This document shows positions 1 to 9,987 of a stretch of DNA of 64,000 nt, one piece after another. The notes beneath the pieces were generated by a model that saw only the letters and a program-made list of their open reading frames with translations, did no database searches and was not told the origin of the DNA. The DNA lies in the NCBI GenBank assembly GCA_003194525.1, contig NBIV01000008.1:62001-126000 (forward strand), written 5' to 3'. A program made the translations under genes and the position numbers. Every line of letters starts with the position of its first letter. The stretch's first letter is position 1. Source of the stretch: Gracilariopsis chorda. Its lineage: Eukaryota > Rhodophyta > Florideophyceae > Gracilariales > Gracilariaceae.

Positions 1-183
1 ACAGGCATTCGGCTCGGAGTATTTCGATTAGTAGCATTCAGTGCAAGAAAGGCAACGCAAGAAGAGATAGAAGCCGAAAAGGAGAGAATAGGCGAACTGA
101 GCTGTCGCAGTGCGAGTAGTTTACCTTCACCTTCTCAGGTTTAAAACACAAAAAACAAAACACTAAACCTCACAAGCTTTTCA

Positions 184-1876
<1,693 letters not shown>

Positions 1877-1892
1877 GGCGCAGCGGGACGAT

Positions 1893-1927
1893 GTGGACGG
1901 TGGACGGTGGACGGTGGACGGTGGACG
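1893..1927. repeat. 7-bp tandem repeat, 5 copies
   Basis: Five perfect copies of gtggacg lie 17 to 51 bp upstream of the ATP synthase beta start, probably in its 5' leader. Nothing in the sequence shows a function. Confidence 0.85.
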
Positions 1928-2060
1928 GCGAGCGATCGCGGCGGGCGGAGCGGACTCGAAGCGAAGTGCGACGCCGCGATCCGCACAACGCGCCACTGCG
2001 CCATCGCTTCAACGGTGCTGTTCGATCTGCGCCTCACGGCGCGATTATCGCGCATTACAG

Positions 2061-2153
2061 CCACACGTGCTCGTTGGCTTACAGCCGCCACACGCGCTCG
2101 TTGGCTTACAGTCGCCACACGCGCTCGTTGGCTTACAGCCGCCACACGCGCCG
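2061..2153. repeat. 27-bp tandem repeat, about 3.4 copies
   Basis: Units start at 2061, 2088, 2115 and 2142 (partial). The unit contains ccacacgcgctcgttggc and then ttacag plus three bases. Copies differ by one or two bases. The array lies 59 bp upstream of the SAM-DUF202 start codon. Confidence 0.88.
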
Positions 2154-2211
2154 CCTTGCAACTTGCAACTTGGCTGATCCACTTGTTCGCTCCTTCTCGC
2201 CGCCACGCCGT

Positions 2212-2889
2212 ATGGCGTCGCTGCGCCCCCCCGCGCGTCCTCTCGACGCGGGCCTCTACCACAACCGCGCGCGCGCTACGCAGCGCGTCGTCGCCTCTGA
2301 AAACGCCCCCGCCGCAAAGGTGCGCACCGTCGCCGACGTGCGCAAGTGGCTCTGCGACCTGGGCTACTCGCAGTATGCCGACAGCTTCTCCTCCAACGAG
2401 GTGAACGGCTCAATTCTCAAGACGCTCACCTCCGAGGAGTTGCGCGACGATCTGGCCGTCACAAATCTCCGCCATCGCCGACACATTCTCGATGCCACTA
2501 GACGTCTGCTTCAGGAGGACGCCCCCCCCACGGCCCAGTACCTCCCCGAACATGGCCGCATTCTCGACCACCTTTCAAACGTGCGTACCTACCACAGCTG
2601 GATTCGCGTCGGCATTCAGTTTCTCGCTTTCGCTGTCGTAACGCTGCGTCTTGCCCCCAACTTTCGCTCCACCGCCCTCGTAACCGCAGCTTCCTTTTAC
2701 TTTGCTCTCGTAGGAATCTCAGCGCTGCTCTACGCCGTCTTCCGCTATAAACGAGTCATAGACATGATCGAATCCTCAGGCCCCTCCACGCACAACTACA
2801 CCCCAGACCGCGTAGGCGTTGTGTCCATGCTCTTCATAGCCCTTGCAGCCTTCACTCTCGCACTAATCATAATCGCACTACGCCACTGA
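2212..2889 (+). CDS. SAM-domain protein with C-terminal DUF202 membrane domain
   Basis: A 225-aa protein. A SAM domain lies near residues 34-98, with TVADVRKWLCDLGYSQYAD followed by the LTSEELRDDL block. A DUF202 domain follows, with a LSNVRTYHSWIRVGIQF motif comparable to the family's LANERTFLAWIR. Three hydrophobic spans cover about residues 125-144, 153-178 and 199-222. DUF202 occurs in bacterial YidH-like proteins and in VTC polyphosphate-polymerase subunits, so a membrane scaffold or transport-accessory role is possible but unproven. The frame is open upstream into the repeat array; ATG 2212 is chosen because conserved sequence starts just after it and the extension would only translate the repeats. 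It is convergent with the exosome gene, 14 bp apart. Confidence 0.82.
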   Translation: MASLRPPARPLDAGLYHNRARATQRVVASENAPAAKVRTVADVRKWLCDLGYSQYADSFSSNEVNGSILKTLTSEELRDDLAVTNLRHRRHILDATRRLLQEDAPPTAQYLPEHGRILDHLSNVRTYHSWIRVGIQFLAFAVVTLRLAPNFRSTALVTAASFYFALVGISALLYAVFRYKRVIDMIESSGPSTHNYTPDRVGVVSMLFIALAAFTLALIIIALRH

Positions 2890-2903
2890 CGCGCACCCAC
2901 CTC

Positions 2904-3683
2904 TCACATTTCACTTCTTCCCCGTTTCTTCAGCCACTTTTTCGCCTTCTTTACCAAGCACTCCTTCATCAACCCACAAACCTGAGCGCTTGCCGTGCAG
3001 CACACTTTGATTGCTTCCCGAAACTGCTCCAAGTCTACTTCTCCATTTTGCATTAAATCTGTAACCTTCGCTCGTTGGCTTGCAAACCCAACGCGCACCG
3101 TCCCGTCTGCAATAGCCTCTTCTCTCGCGCTCGGATCCACCACCAATTGCTTTCCAATCACAGCCACCGTGCTTCCCGCCATGATATCCGTCATTTCCAC
3201 TCCAGCGTCGGCCAAAGCCAGCGAAGCAGCCGTCGTAACCGCCGCGAATCCCCCACCCCCGTCTTCCAGCACAAACGCCGACACGTCAATCCTGCATTTA
3301 GGGTAGTTTTCCAGTCTCACAGCGCTCGCTAAAGTTCGTTGCAACGAGCTGCTCAACTCGCGTTCCTCCTCTGACATCGAGTCGCCCTGTCGACCGGCCG
3401 CACCTTCTCTCCCCGAGAACTGCGCCCAGCGCACATCACAGTGCATCGTGCCGTCAATCGTGTAGTTAGACGCTGACGGACGTGGGCCGTGAACGGCGCA
3501 GAAAATCTTCGTGCCCCCGCCTTCAAAGTATCCAGATCCTGTTGCAGTCGAAAGCATTCCTACTCGCATGTAGATTGGTCGAAGTTCATCCCATCGTCTT
3601 CCATCTTCACGAACATCACGCTCCTTTGTCTTCGCGCCTTCCCCATCGATCCGCACCAGCGGCCCGTATGTTATTGCGCCCAT
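2904..3683 (-). CDS. Exosome core subunit, MTR3/EXOSC6-like (RNase PH fold)
   Basis: A 259-aa RNase PH-like protein of the six-subunit ring of the RNA exosome, which guides 3'-to-5' RNA decay and processing. Family features in order are [19 protein letters not shown], then [31 protein letters not shown], a serine/glutamate linker, [18 protein letters not shown] and [12 protein letters not shown]. The pairing of [11 protein letters not shown] with ALADAGVEM resembles MTR3/EXOSC6 more than RRP41 or RRP46. Eukaryotic ring subunits are usually catalytically inactive. The frame extends upstream to 3812, but ATG 3683 begins [11 protein letters not shown], closer to the conserved part. The tail is basic ([15 protein letters not shown]). 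Family certain; paralogue assignment likely. Confidence 0.85.
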   Translation of the reverse strand: MGAITYGPLVRIDGEGAKTKERDVREDGRRWDELRPIYMRVGMLSTATGSGYFEGGGTKIFCAVHGPRPSASNYTIDGTMHCDVRWAQFSGREGAAGRQGDSMSEEERELSSSLQRTLASAVRLENYPKCRIDVSAFVLEDGGGGFAAVTTAASLALADAGVEMTDIMAGSTVAVIGKQLVVDPSAREEAIADGTVRVGFASQRAKVTDLMQNGEVDLEQFREAIKVCCTASAQVCGLMKECLVKKAKKWLKKRGRSEM

Positions 3684-4039
3684 GCCTATGCGCGATTCAC
3701 CCTGAGAAGTCGTGGCAACCAGCGAACTGCATAAGACCAAAAATGAGCACTTGATTCTCCAACTTGATAGATCCAGTTTTTTTCGAATTCCATCGCACAC
3801 CTTGGTTTCCAAGTTGGTACTGGTTTCGCCTCACGTAGCTTAAATCACAACTCAACACAAAAGTCCGCTTTCCTCTCTCTTTCTGTTTTACGGTCAACGC
3901 TCGCGCACTAGATACACACAAGGGTTGCATACGCAACAGCAAGAGGAATACTAAATTGCCGTCACCTCTACCATTCAGAAGAAGTGCGTTTTACTGAACA
4001 GGAGATATATATCATGCCTATCCAAAGTTTGTTTGCTAG

Positions 4040-4261
4040 CCACAAGTCATTCTACTCGGCGGTAGTGGTAGTGCTCAAGAGGAAATCCTCGCTGTGTGTG
4101 TTAACGTAGCTGCAGCAACAGGAGGCACGGAGGAAGCCGAAACCATCGCACGGGCCAGCCGGAATCTCTCTGAACTCAAACTCAAAGCGCGACGGTCAAG
4201 GTATATGCTGTTACGGGAAATCGCAGCTGTTCTCGCCCTCAAGGAAGAATGTAAACTTTGA
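4040..4261 (+). other. Possible orphan coding exon (no start codon)
   Basis: A 73-codon open stretch ends in TGA at 4259-4261 and reads GGSGSAQEEILAVCVNVAAA, then a charged helical part with TEEAETIARASRNLSELKLK and REIAAVLALKEECKL. It looks protein-like but has no in-frame ATG. It begins just after tttgctag, a good splice acceptor, and a candidate donor (gtgcgt, 3984) with ttactgaac as branch site lies 56 bp upstream. The matching upstream frame also lacks an ATG, so the exon 1 model fails as it stands. I recognise no family. It could be a terminal exon with a distant exon 1, or chance. Confidence 0.3.
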
Positions 4262-4418
4262 TAGGCGGGAAAATGCTAACAGACATCAAACGAGGCATTA
4301 AGCGTTAAGCGATCACATTTACATAACACGGTGGCGAAAACCAACTTGTCATCGTACAAAGTACGGGCACACACCATGCCCTAGTAACGTCACCAAGGAA
4401 CGAGATAAGACAAGCGCT

Positions 4419-4799
4419 TTACGAGGAGCTGTACTTTGTGACAGCCTTGGTACCCTCTGAGACGGCATGCTTTGCCAGTTCACCAGGAAGCAGAAGACGG
4501 ACGGCAGTCTGAATTTCTCGAGAAGTGAGGGTCTTCGTGTTGTTGTAGGAAGCGAGCTTAGCGGCCTCAGTGGCGATCCGCTCGAACAGATCAGCCACAA
4601 ACGAATTCATAATGCTCATCGCCTTGGATGAGATACCGGTGTCCGGATGGACTTGCTTCAGGACCTTATAAATGTAGATTGAATAAGATTCACTCCTCTT
4701 CTTCTTGCGGGAAGTCTTTTCGACGCCGCCGCCGGAGATTCCCTTCTTGGCGACCTTCTTCTCGGCAGCGGGCACACTCTTTCCTCCTCCCTTCGGCAT
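4419..4799 (-). CDS. Histone H2B
   Basis: A 126-aa core histone that pairs with H2A in the nucleosome. A short basic tail ([19 protein letters not shown]) leads to the histone fold with [62 protein letters not shown] and the C-terminal [21 protein letters not shown], which includes the conserved Lys ubiquitylated in other eukaryotes (VTKY). The frame runs upstream to 5201, but ATG 4799 gives the exact family N-terminus. It is divergent from H2A with a 588-bp shared promoter region. No canonical metazoan histone stem-loop follows the stop. Confidence 0.97.
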   Translation of the reverse strand: MPKGGGKSVPAAEKKVAKKGISGGGVEKTSRKKKRSESYSIYIYKVLKQVHPDTGISSKAMSIMNSFVADLFERIATEAAKLASYNNTKTLTSREIQTAVRLLLPGELAKHAVSEGTKAVTKYSSS

Positions 4800-5387
4800 G
4801 GTTGATGGTAGAGATAAGACAAAGGCAGCGCGACGAAAGTAAAAAGCTGGGGGATTGACGGTTGAGAGTGACGGTATGCGGGGGGAAGTGGCGAACGCTT
4901 TGGGTGACTGACGCCAGACCTTCGACGGCAAGACGTGGAGGGTCTTAAATGCGAAACGCAAGGAGACGCAGGAGGGCGCTTTTTTGAGGGGGTTGACCTG
5001 GAACGGTGTGTCCGCCAAAATTTGTATCATGAACAGCGCGTATTGGCCAATCCGTTGTCCTCTGCTTGCAGGGGGGACAGCCGATTGAACCAATAGATTT
5101 TCAGTATTTGTGAAGCGTCCGTAAAGTTTCCGTATTTCACACCTGTTTTGCGCGCCCTCCTGCCTCGTGTACTGCTCTCCTGTTTGAATCGCTAAGAGCA
5201 ACGAGCGCGCCTGCTGGCGGCCCCCTCTCGTCCATTTAAGTCTGCCGCACTCCGACAGCGACTCTTCCGACTGTCACGACCATCCGCAACTGGCTTTCTC
5301 TCCCATCCCGCCCATCGATCCTTCTACCATCTCTCTCCCCTCTTCCGTCTTCTTCGCTTATCTCCTCTCCCGTTCACATCAACTATC
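4800..5387. promoter_or_regulatory. Bidirectional H2B-H2A promoter with CCAAT boxes
   Basis: This 588-bp spacer lies between divergent H2B and H2A starts. CCAAT-type motifs cluster in the middle: ATTGG at 5042-5046 directly beside CCAAT at 5047-5051, and ATTG at 5084 with CCAAT at 5090-5094. GC-rich gcgcgcc stretches near 5152 and 5207 resemble E2F-type sites. Shared CCAAT and E2F-like sites fit S-phase co-expression of the two histones; that role is inferred from other eukaryotes. Confidence 0.6.
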
Positions 5388-5762
5388 ATGTCTGGCAAGG
5401 TTAAGAAGAGTTCCCAGTCCAGGTCGTCCAAGGCCGGATTGCAGTTCCCCGTTGGTCGTATCCATCGTTTCCTCCGGAAGGGAGGGTATGCCGACCGTGT
5501 CGGCGCCGGTGCACCAGTGTACATGGCGGCAGTGATGGAGTATCTGACTGCTGAGGTTTTGGAACTGGCCGGCAATGCCGCTCGTGACAACAAGAAGACC
5601 AGGATTATCCCGCGTCACATCCAACTCGCCGTTCGCAACGATGAAGAGTTGAACAAGTTGCTGAGCGGTGTGACCATCGCTTCTGGCGGTGTACTGCCGA
5701 ACATCCATCAGGTGTTGATGCCCAGGAAAAAGAGCAAGGGTGATGCATCACAAGAAGTGTAG
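5388..5762 (+). CDS. Histone H2A with H2A.X-type SQEV tail
   Basis: A 124-aa core histone. It has the basic N-terminus [20 protein letters not shown], the signature [57 protein letters not shown], the acidic-patch residues DEELNKLL and [13 protein letters not shown]. It ends SQEV, matching the SQ-(E/D)-hydrophobic motif at the extreme C-terminus of H2A.X and of yeast H2A, where the Ser is phosphorylated at DNA breaks. Whether it is the sole H2A or a variant cannot be told from this window. No intron. Divergent partner of H2B. Confidence 0.97.
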   Translation: MSGKVKKSSQSRSSKAGLQFPVGRIHRFLRKGGYADRVGAGAPVYMAAVMEYLTAEVLELAGNAARDNKKTRIIPRHIQLAVRNDEELNKLLSGVTIASGGVLPNIHQVLMPRKKSKGDASQEV

Positions 5763-6824
5763 AAGTACTTAGTGTGTCTTTACATATGTTTGCTACTGCT
5801 TGTTCTGCTTTCTTCATTATCTGAACCTGCCGCATTGTGTACAGTACGCCTTTGTTCATGGAACTAAAAAAAAAGAGTGTGTTTGTTTTCGTGACTGTTC
5901 CCAGTGTAGCCTTTCCCGTTTGAATGTTGGCGACGTACTCTGCTTCTGCGCGGCCTCTGCTGCCGCTGGTAGTGGCAGAACAGGGTTTGCGGTTCACATA
6001 TTCTGGCTAGTAACGCGAAGCTGGGCCGAATGCATCAAAGGAAATGCATTCCACGCTAGAAAAACGCATACACCGAGAGAAATCGAAATGAGCCATCATT
6101 GGAAACGGGAGCTACCGGCGTTGCTGTTCATTTGTAGGTAATGTGATCGCCGCATGTGTCGCATGCTTTCTTTGCTGGAAGCGGGGACCGCCACCACCCG
6201 GGGTGGCGTCGTTGAGACGGGTGTGGGTTCTCCCGCTTTCGCAGTGCGATCAGCAACTGGGCATTTGGATATATAGTTCGCTTGCCACTAAACGTTTACA
6301 ATGCCACATGTCACCGGAGAATGTGTGCCCTGCGCAAGAAGCGCAGCTGTTGCAAAAGTTTCGAGTGAGGATTTCACATTGAACAGTGCATCGAGAAGCG
6401 CACCGCACACAGGTCACGGAACGAATGCCTGTCTCGTGGGGATTATGTGGTTTGCTCTTGCAGGTAAACATACTGCTCTAGTTTGAAACACACTTGCCGC
6501 TTGATAAGCAGAACGAAGCAGTGCGGACGGGGAAGACGGGCATGATGAGCCGCGTACTCGCGAATGGCCTGGAAGCGGTTCAAAGGTGTTTTTGTACGAA
6601 GGGTATAAACTTCCCCAGAGCATCTTGGCGATGACGTGAAATCGGGTGGCACAAAGCAGAAGACGGCCAGGTATGACACGTGTGCAACGCAAACAAGTAT
6701 GCCGGCACGGCGGGGCCATGTTGCCCGTGCGTGCAAGGCTCGTTGAAGAAATGCGATTGCTCTTGACAACGGAAAGCACAAAGGAGGGGAGCGCGACTGT
6801 TTGGAAAAGCTGCACGACGTGAAG
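5763..6824. other. Intergenic spacer, no gene recognised
   Basis: About 1.06 kb between H2A and the REI1-like gene. The first part should carry the H2A 3' end, and the last part the next gene's promoter. Short open frames are present on both strands, but none resembles a known protein. No RNA gene was recognised. Confidence 0.6.
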
Positions 6825-8027
6825 ATGGACGGGTCGCACAGCGTACGATGCACGTCCTGCAACGTGTTGGTGACGGGGGCGGAGGCGCTACGCACGCACT
6901 ACAGATCGGACATCCATCTGGTAAACGTGAAACGACGGGTAAGCGGACTTGCCGGTCTTTCGGTTGAAGAGTTCACGAGACGCGTGCAGGCGCTGCAGGC
7001 AGCGAAGAGTGAGCAGCAGAAGGGAAAGCGGGGCGTGAGCTGTGACGTATGTCAGAAGCGATTTGCATCGGAAAAAGCTCTGCAGAACCATGAGATGTCG
7101 AGAAGGCATCGCGAGAAGGTACGCTCAATGAATCACGACGGGTCGGAATGGATGTCCAGCATTCACAGCGCGTCGGAGATTGCGGACGAGGAGGTTGTGG
7201 ACGTGATGGACGGTGAGGACGAGCAGGTGGAGCACACTTTGCAGGAACGCATGGCCGAGTGGGGTACACATGATGGATTTGGAGGCGTGTTTGACAACGT
7301 GTGGTTTGAGAGCGCGGAGGAGGCTTTGGAGCACTTGCAAGGCTGCGGGGTGTTTGTGGCGTTTCATGAGCGTTTGCGCGATGTGGAAGGGCTGATGCGA
7401 TATCTTTCGCAGAAAGTCGGGGTGGGATTCGCGTGCATCGAGTGCGATCGGGTGTTTAGAAGCTCGCAGGCGGCGCGTAAACACATGCGCGACGTGGGGC
7501 ACTGTGGCATGACGGACGACGACGAGGCGTGGATGGTGGAGTTTGGGGAGTTCTACGACTGGAGTGGGGGCGCAAAGCGGGAAGAGGACGAAGAGGAAGG
7601 GTGGGAGGAAGTGGAAAACGAGGAGGAGCTGGGCGACATGGCAGGCGTTGTGGTTGTGAGGGAGCAGAAAGCAAGCGAGAGCGCGATGCCGATTCTGGCG
7701 CTGGAGAAGGGCGAGGAGGACGGACGCGACGAGGTTGGGCTGGTTGTTGGGGACAAGGTGGTGGGCCACCGCTCGCTGGCGCGGTACTACCGGCAGCGCG
7801 CGCGGGGGGTGGAGGAGAGTGCGGCGGTGGTGGCGGTGCGGCAGGAGCGGCGCATGATGGAGCTGTCGCGGCGGGCGAAGGACGGAACGCTTCCGCTGCG
7901 AGTGCGGCGGCTGGCGGCGCTGAGGGAGAGTCGCTTCGCGCTGGCGGTTGGACGTGGCAACTACTACAGCCGCAAGGCGCGCTTCAAGCAGCGCATGGTG
8001 GTGCTCAACTCGGGCTACCGCGCGTGA
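6825..8027 (+). CDS. REI1/ZNF622-like C2H2 zinc-finger 60S biogenesis factor
   Basis: A 400-aa cytoplasmic factor of late 60S subunit maturation; the yeast relative Rei1 helps recycle Arx1 and Tif6. Three U1-type C2H2 fingers are visible: CTSCNVLVTGAEALRTHYRS with DIH (about residues 8-30), CDVCQKRFASEKALQNHEMS with RRH (about 73-95), and CIECDRVFRSSQAARKHMRD with VGH (about 205-227). An acidic linker (EEDEEEGWEEVENEEE) follows, then the conserved C-terminal block with GHRSLARYYRQR and RGNYYSRKARFKQRM. That finger spacing and GHRSLARYYRQR are typical of REI1/REH1/ZNF622. ATG 6825 is the first in-frame ATG. The last codons and stop lie inside the first unit of a 92-bp tandem array. Confidence 0.92.
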   Translation: MDGSHSVRCTSCNVLVTGAEALRTHYRSDIHLVNVKRRVSGLAGLSVEEFTRRVQALQAAKSEQQKGKRGVSCDVCQKRFASEKALQNHEMSRRHREKVRSMNHDGSEWMSSIHSASEIADEEVVDVMDGEDEQVEHTLQERMAEWGTHDGFGGVFDNVWFESAEEALEHLQGCGVFVAFHERLRDVEGLMRYLSQKVGVGFACIECDRVFRSSQAARKHMRDVGHCGMTDDDEAWMVEFGEFYDWSGGAKREEDEEEGWEEVENEEELGDMAGVVVVREQKASESAMPILALEKGEEDGRDEVGLVVGDKVVGHRSLARYYRQRARGVEESAAVVAVRQERRMMELSRRAKDGTLPLRVRRLAALRESRFALAVGRGNYYSRKARFKQRMVVLNSGYRA

Positions 8028-8385
8028 ATTAGATGAGAGATCTTGACTTTCTTTCTTTACGTGCTTGTGAGAGGAGCACTCTACCTTTTGTCTTTACGTC
8101 GCCATCTCGCCGCGCGTGAATTAGATGAGAGATCTTGACTTTCTTTGTTTACGTGCTTGTGAGAGGAGCACTCTACCTTTTGTCTTTACGTCGCCATCTC
8201 GCCGCGCGTGAATTAGATGAGAGATCTTGACTTTCTTTCTTTACGTGCTTGTTAGAGGAGCACTCTACCTTTTGTCTTTACGTCGCCATCTCGCCGCGCG
8301 TGAATTAGATGAGAGATCTTGACTTTCTTTCTTTACGTGCTTGTGAGAGGAGCACTCTACCTTTTGTCTTTACGTCGCCATCTCG
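8018..8385. repeat. 92-bp tandem repeat, four copies
   Basis: Four 92-bp units start at 8018, 8110, 8202 and 8294, and differ from each other at only a few sites. Each begins ccgcgcgtgaattagatgag and ends cgtcgccatctcg. The first unit includes the final Arg-Ala codons and TGA of the REI1-like gene, so each later unit carries a copy of that gene's 3' end. Near-identity implies recent expansion. The array ends 21 bp before the metacaspase's first ATG. Confidence 0.95.
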
Positions 8386-8406
8386 CGCTGCTCGCTTTTG
8401 CATGCC

Positions 8407-8761
8407 ATGTCTACTGTAATGCTTTCTTTGTACTGTAATGTTCGACATTACGCACAGCTCAGCGCGACAGCAATGCGCCACGCGTACGCGCCCTGGTACA
8501 CTAAAGCGCTTGCCATTCGCGCGCCTTCCGTGTCGTATATTTCGTCTATTTCGGCTGCGCCACAGTGCGCGTCCCGCCAGCTCTGGCGCCTCTCCACCGC
8601 CTCCGCAAGCAGCGTCATGGTCACCAACCCCGGCCTCCTGCCCGACGGCTCGTTGCGCGCAGACTACCAGCGTCGTCTCTACGAGAACCAGAACCGCTCT
8701 CTTCCACCCCCACCCCCCTTCACCTCACCGCCCCACCCCGCCTACTACCCCCCTCCCCCCC

Positions 8762-8798
<37 letters not shown>

Positions 8799-9987
8799 GC
8801 CGTACCCCCCCCAACCTTACCCCTACCCCTATCACAACGTCCAACAACCCACACACCTTCAGCACCAGCCCCATCCCACCTCCACTTCTCTCTACACCCC
8901 CCAGGCGCCTTCCCACCCCCCTCCGCAACCAATCCCCCCCTTCCACCCGTACACCGATTCGCGCGCCTCCTGCCCACCCCAACCGCAGCCGCGTCCGTCC
9001 GGCACCGGCTCTTACTACTCTTCCGACCCCAACCGCCCCGTCATGAGCTCCTTCCGCCCCTCCGCTCGCAAGCGCGCCCTTCTCGTTGGCATCAACTACG
9101 TCGGCACACGCAACCAGCTCCGAGGCTGCGTGCGCGACGTCTCCTACGTCCATCATCTCCTCAAGACCAAGTTTGGTTTCCGCGACCGCGACTTTTACGT
9201 CCTCACCGATGAGGACCCGCGCATTCCCAACGTCTCCCGCGGCCGTCCGGACAGGCGCACCATCATGAAATCGCTCGAATGGCTTGTGAGCGCCTCCCGC
9301 CCCGGCGACTCGCTCTGGTTTTCCTTCTCCGGTCACGGTTCACAGGTCGTTGACACCAACGGAGATGAGAGCGACGGCTACGATGAAACCTTGCTTCCTG
9401 TTGACTACAAGGTTGCCGGCCCCATCGTCGATGATGAGCTTTACAAGATTGTGCGCAGGGTTTGCAGGGGCGCTAGACTTACCGTCTTGCTCGATGCCTG
9501 TCACTCCGGAACGGGGCTTGACCTCCCATACCAACACGATGTCTTCGGTATGGGCACTGGACAACGCCTCAGTTCGGGCGGCCGTCCCGTTAGCCTCACT
9601 TCGGGATTCATGAATGTTGCCAACCACCTTTTGAGCGGAAATCCCACCGCCGCTGTGCAGGCTGGTATCAATCTTGCTAACCGCAAGAAGAAGAAGCCCG
9701 CCCCAGGCCCGGATCCCAACTCGGGCGAGGTGCTTCTCTTTGCTGGTTGCAAGGACAACCAGACCGCCGCGGATACCCCAGAATTCACCAAAGGTCTGCC
9801 GGCAGGCGCGATGACTGCCGCTTTCATAGAAACCATTGAGCATTCCACAGTTGGCGACTGGCGCAATTACAACTACCGAAAGCTTCTGCAGACAATGAGA
9901 GAGAAGCTTCGCGCGAAGAAAATGGTACAGACTCCCCAGTTTTCTACATCGCATCCCTTTGATCTTCGTTCGCCATTTGTCTTGTAG
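8407..9987 (+). CDS. Type I metacaspase with Pro/Gln-rich prodomain
   Basis: Cysteine peptidase of the caspase-like clan, cutting after Arg or Lys; linked to stress, proteostasis and cell death in plants, fungi and protists. From ATG 8407 the protein has 526 aa. The N-terminal 71 residues have no Asp or Glu and look like an organelle-targeting segment. A Pro-rich prodomain with 13 consecutive Gln follows (CAA repeat near 8761-8799). The p20 domain starts at RKRALLVGINYVG. The catalytic His is in FSGHGSQ (about residue 310) and the catalytic Cys in DACHSG (about residue 365). There is no long p20-p10 linker, so this is type I. A later ATG at 8617 (MVTNPGLLPDG) would remove the presequence; both starts are possible. 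Single exon. Confidence 0.93.

Larger units (their letters stand above)
1877..2211. promoter_or_regulatory. Shared promoter region between ATP synthase beta and SAM-DUF202 genes
   Basis: This 335-bp GC-rich spacer between two divergent start codons must hold both promoters. It contains a 7-bp repeat array and a 27-bp repeat array. No clear TATA box is visible. Regulation is inferred only from gene layout. Confidence 0.5.

Noticed and set aside
4365-4381. GGGCA/TGCCC hairpin downstream of the H2B stop, considered as a histone 3' stem-loop
   Set aside because: The stem is 5 bp with a 7-base loop, unlike the 6-bp/4-base canonical element, and H2A has no matching hairpin.
6801-6824. Upstream extension of the REI1-like gene
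   Set aside because: It would need a TTG start; the first ATG is 6825, which fits the first zinc finger.
8761-8799. CAA trinucleotide run as an independent microsatellite feature
   Set aside because: It lies in frame inside the metacaspase prodomain as 13 Gln and is described there.
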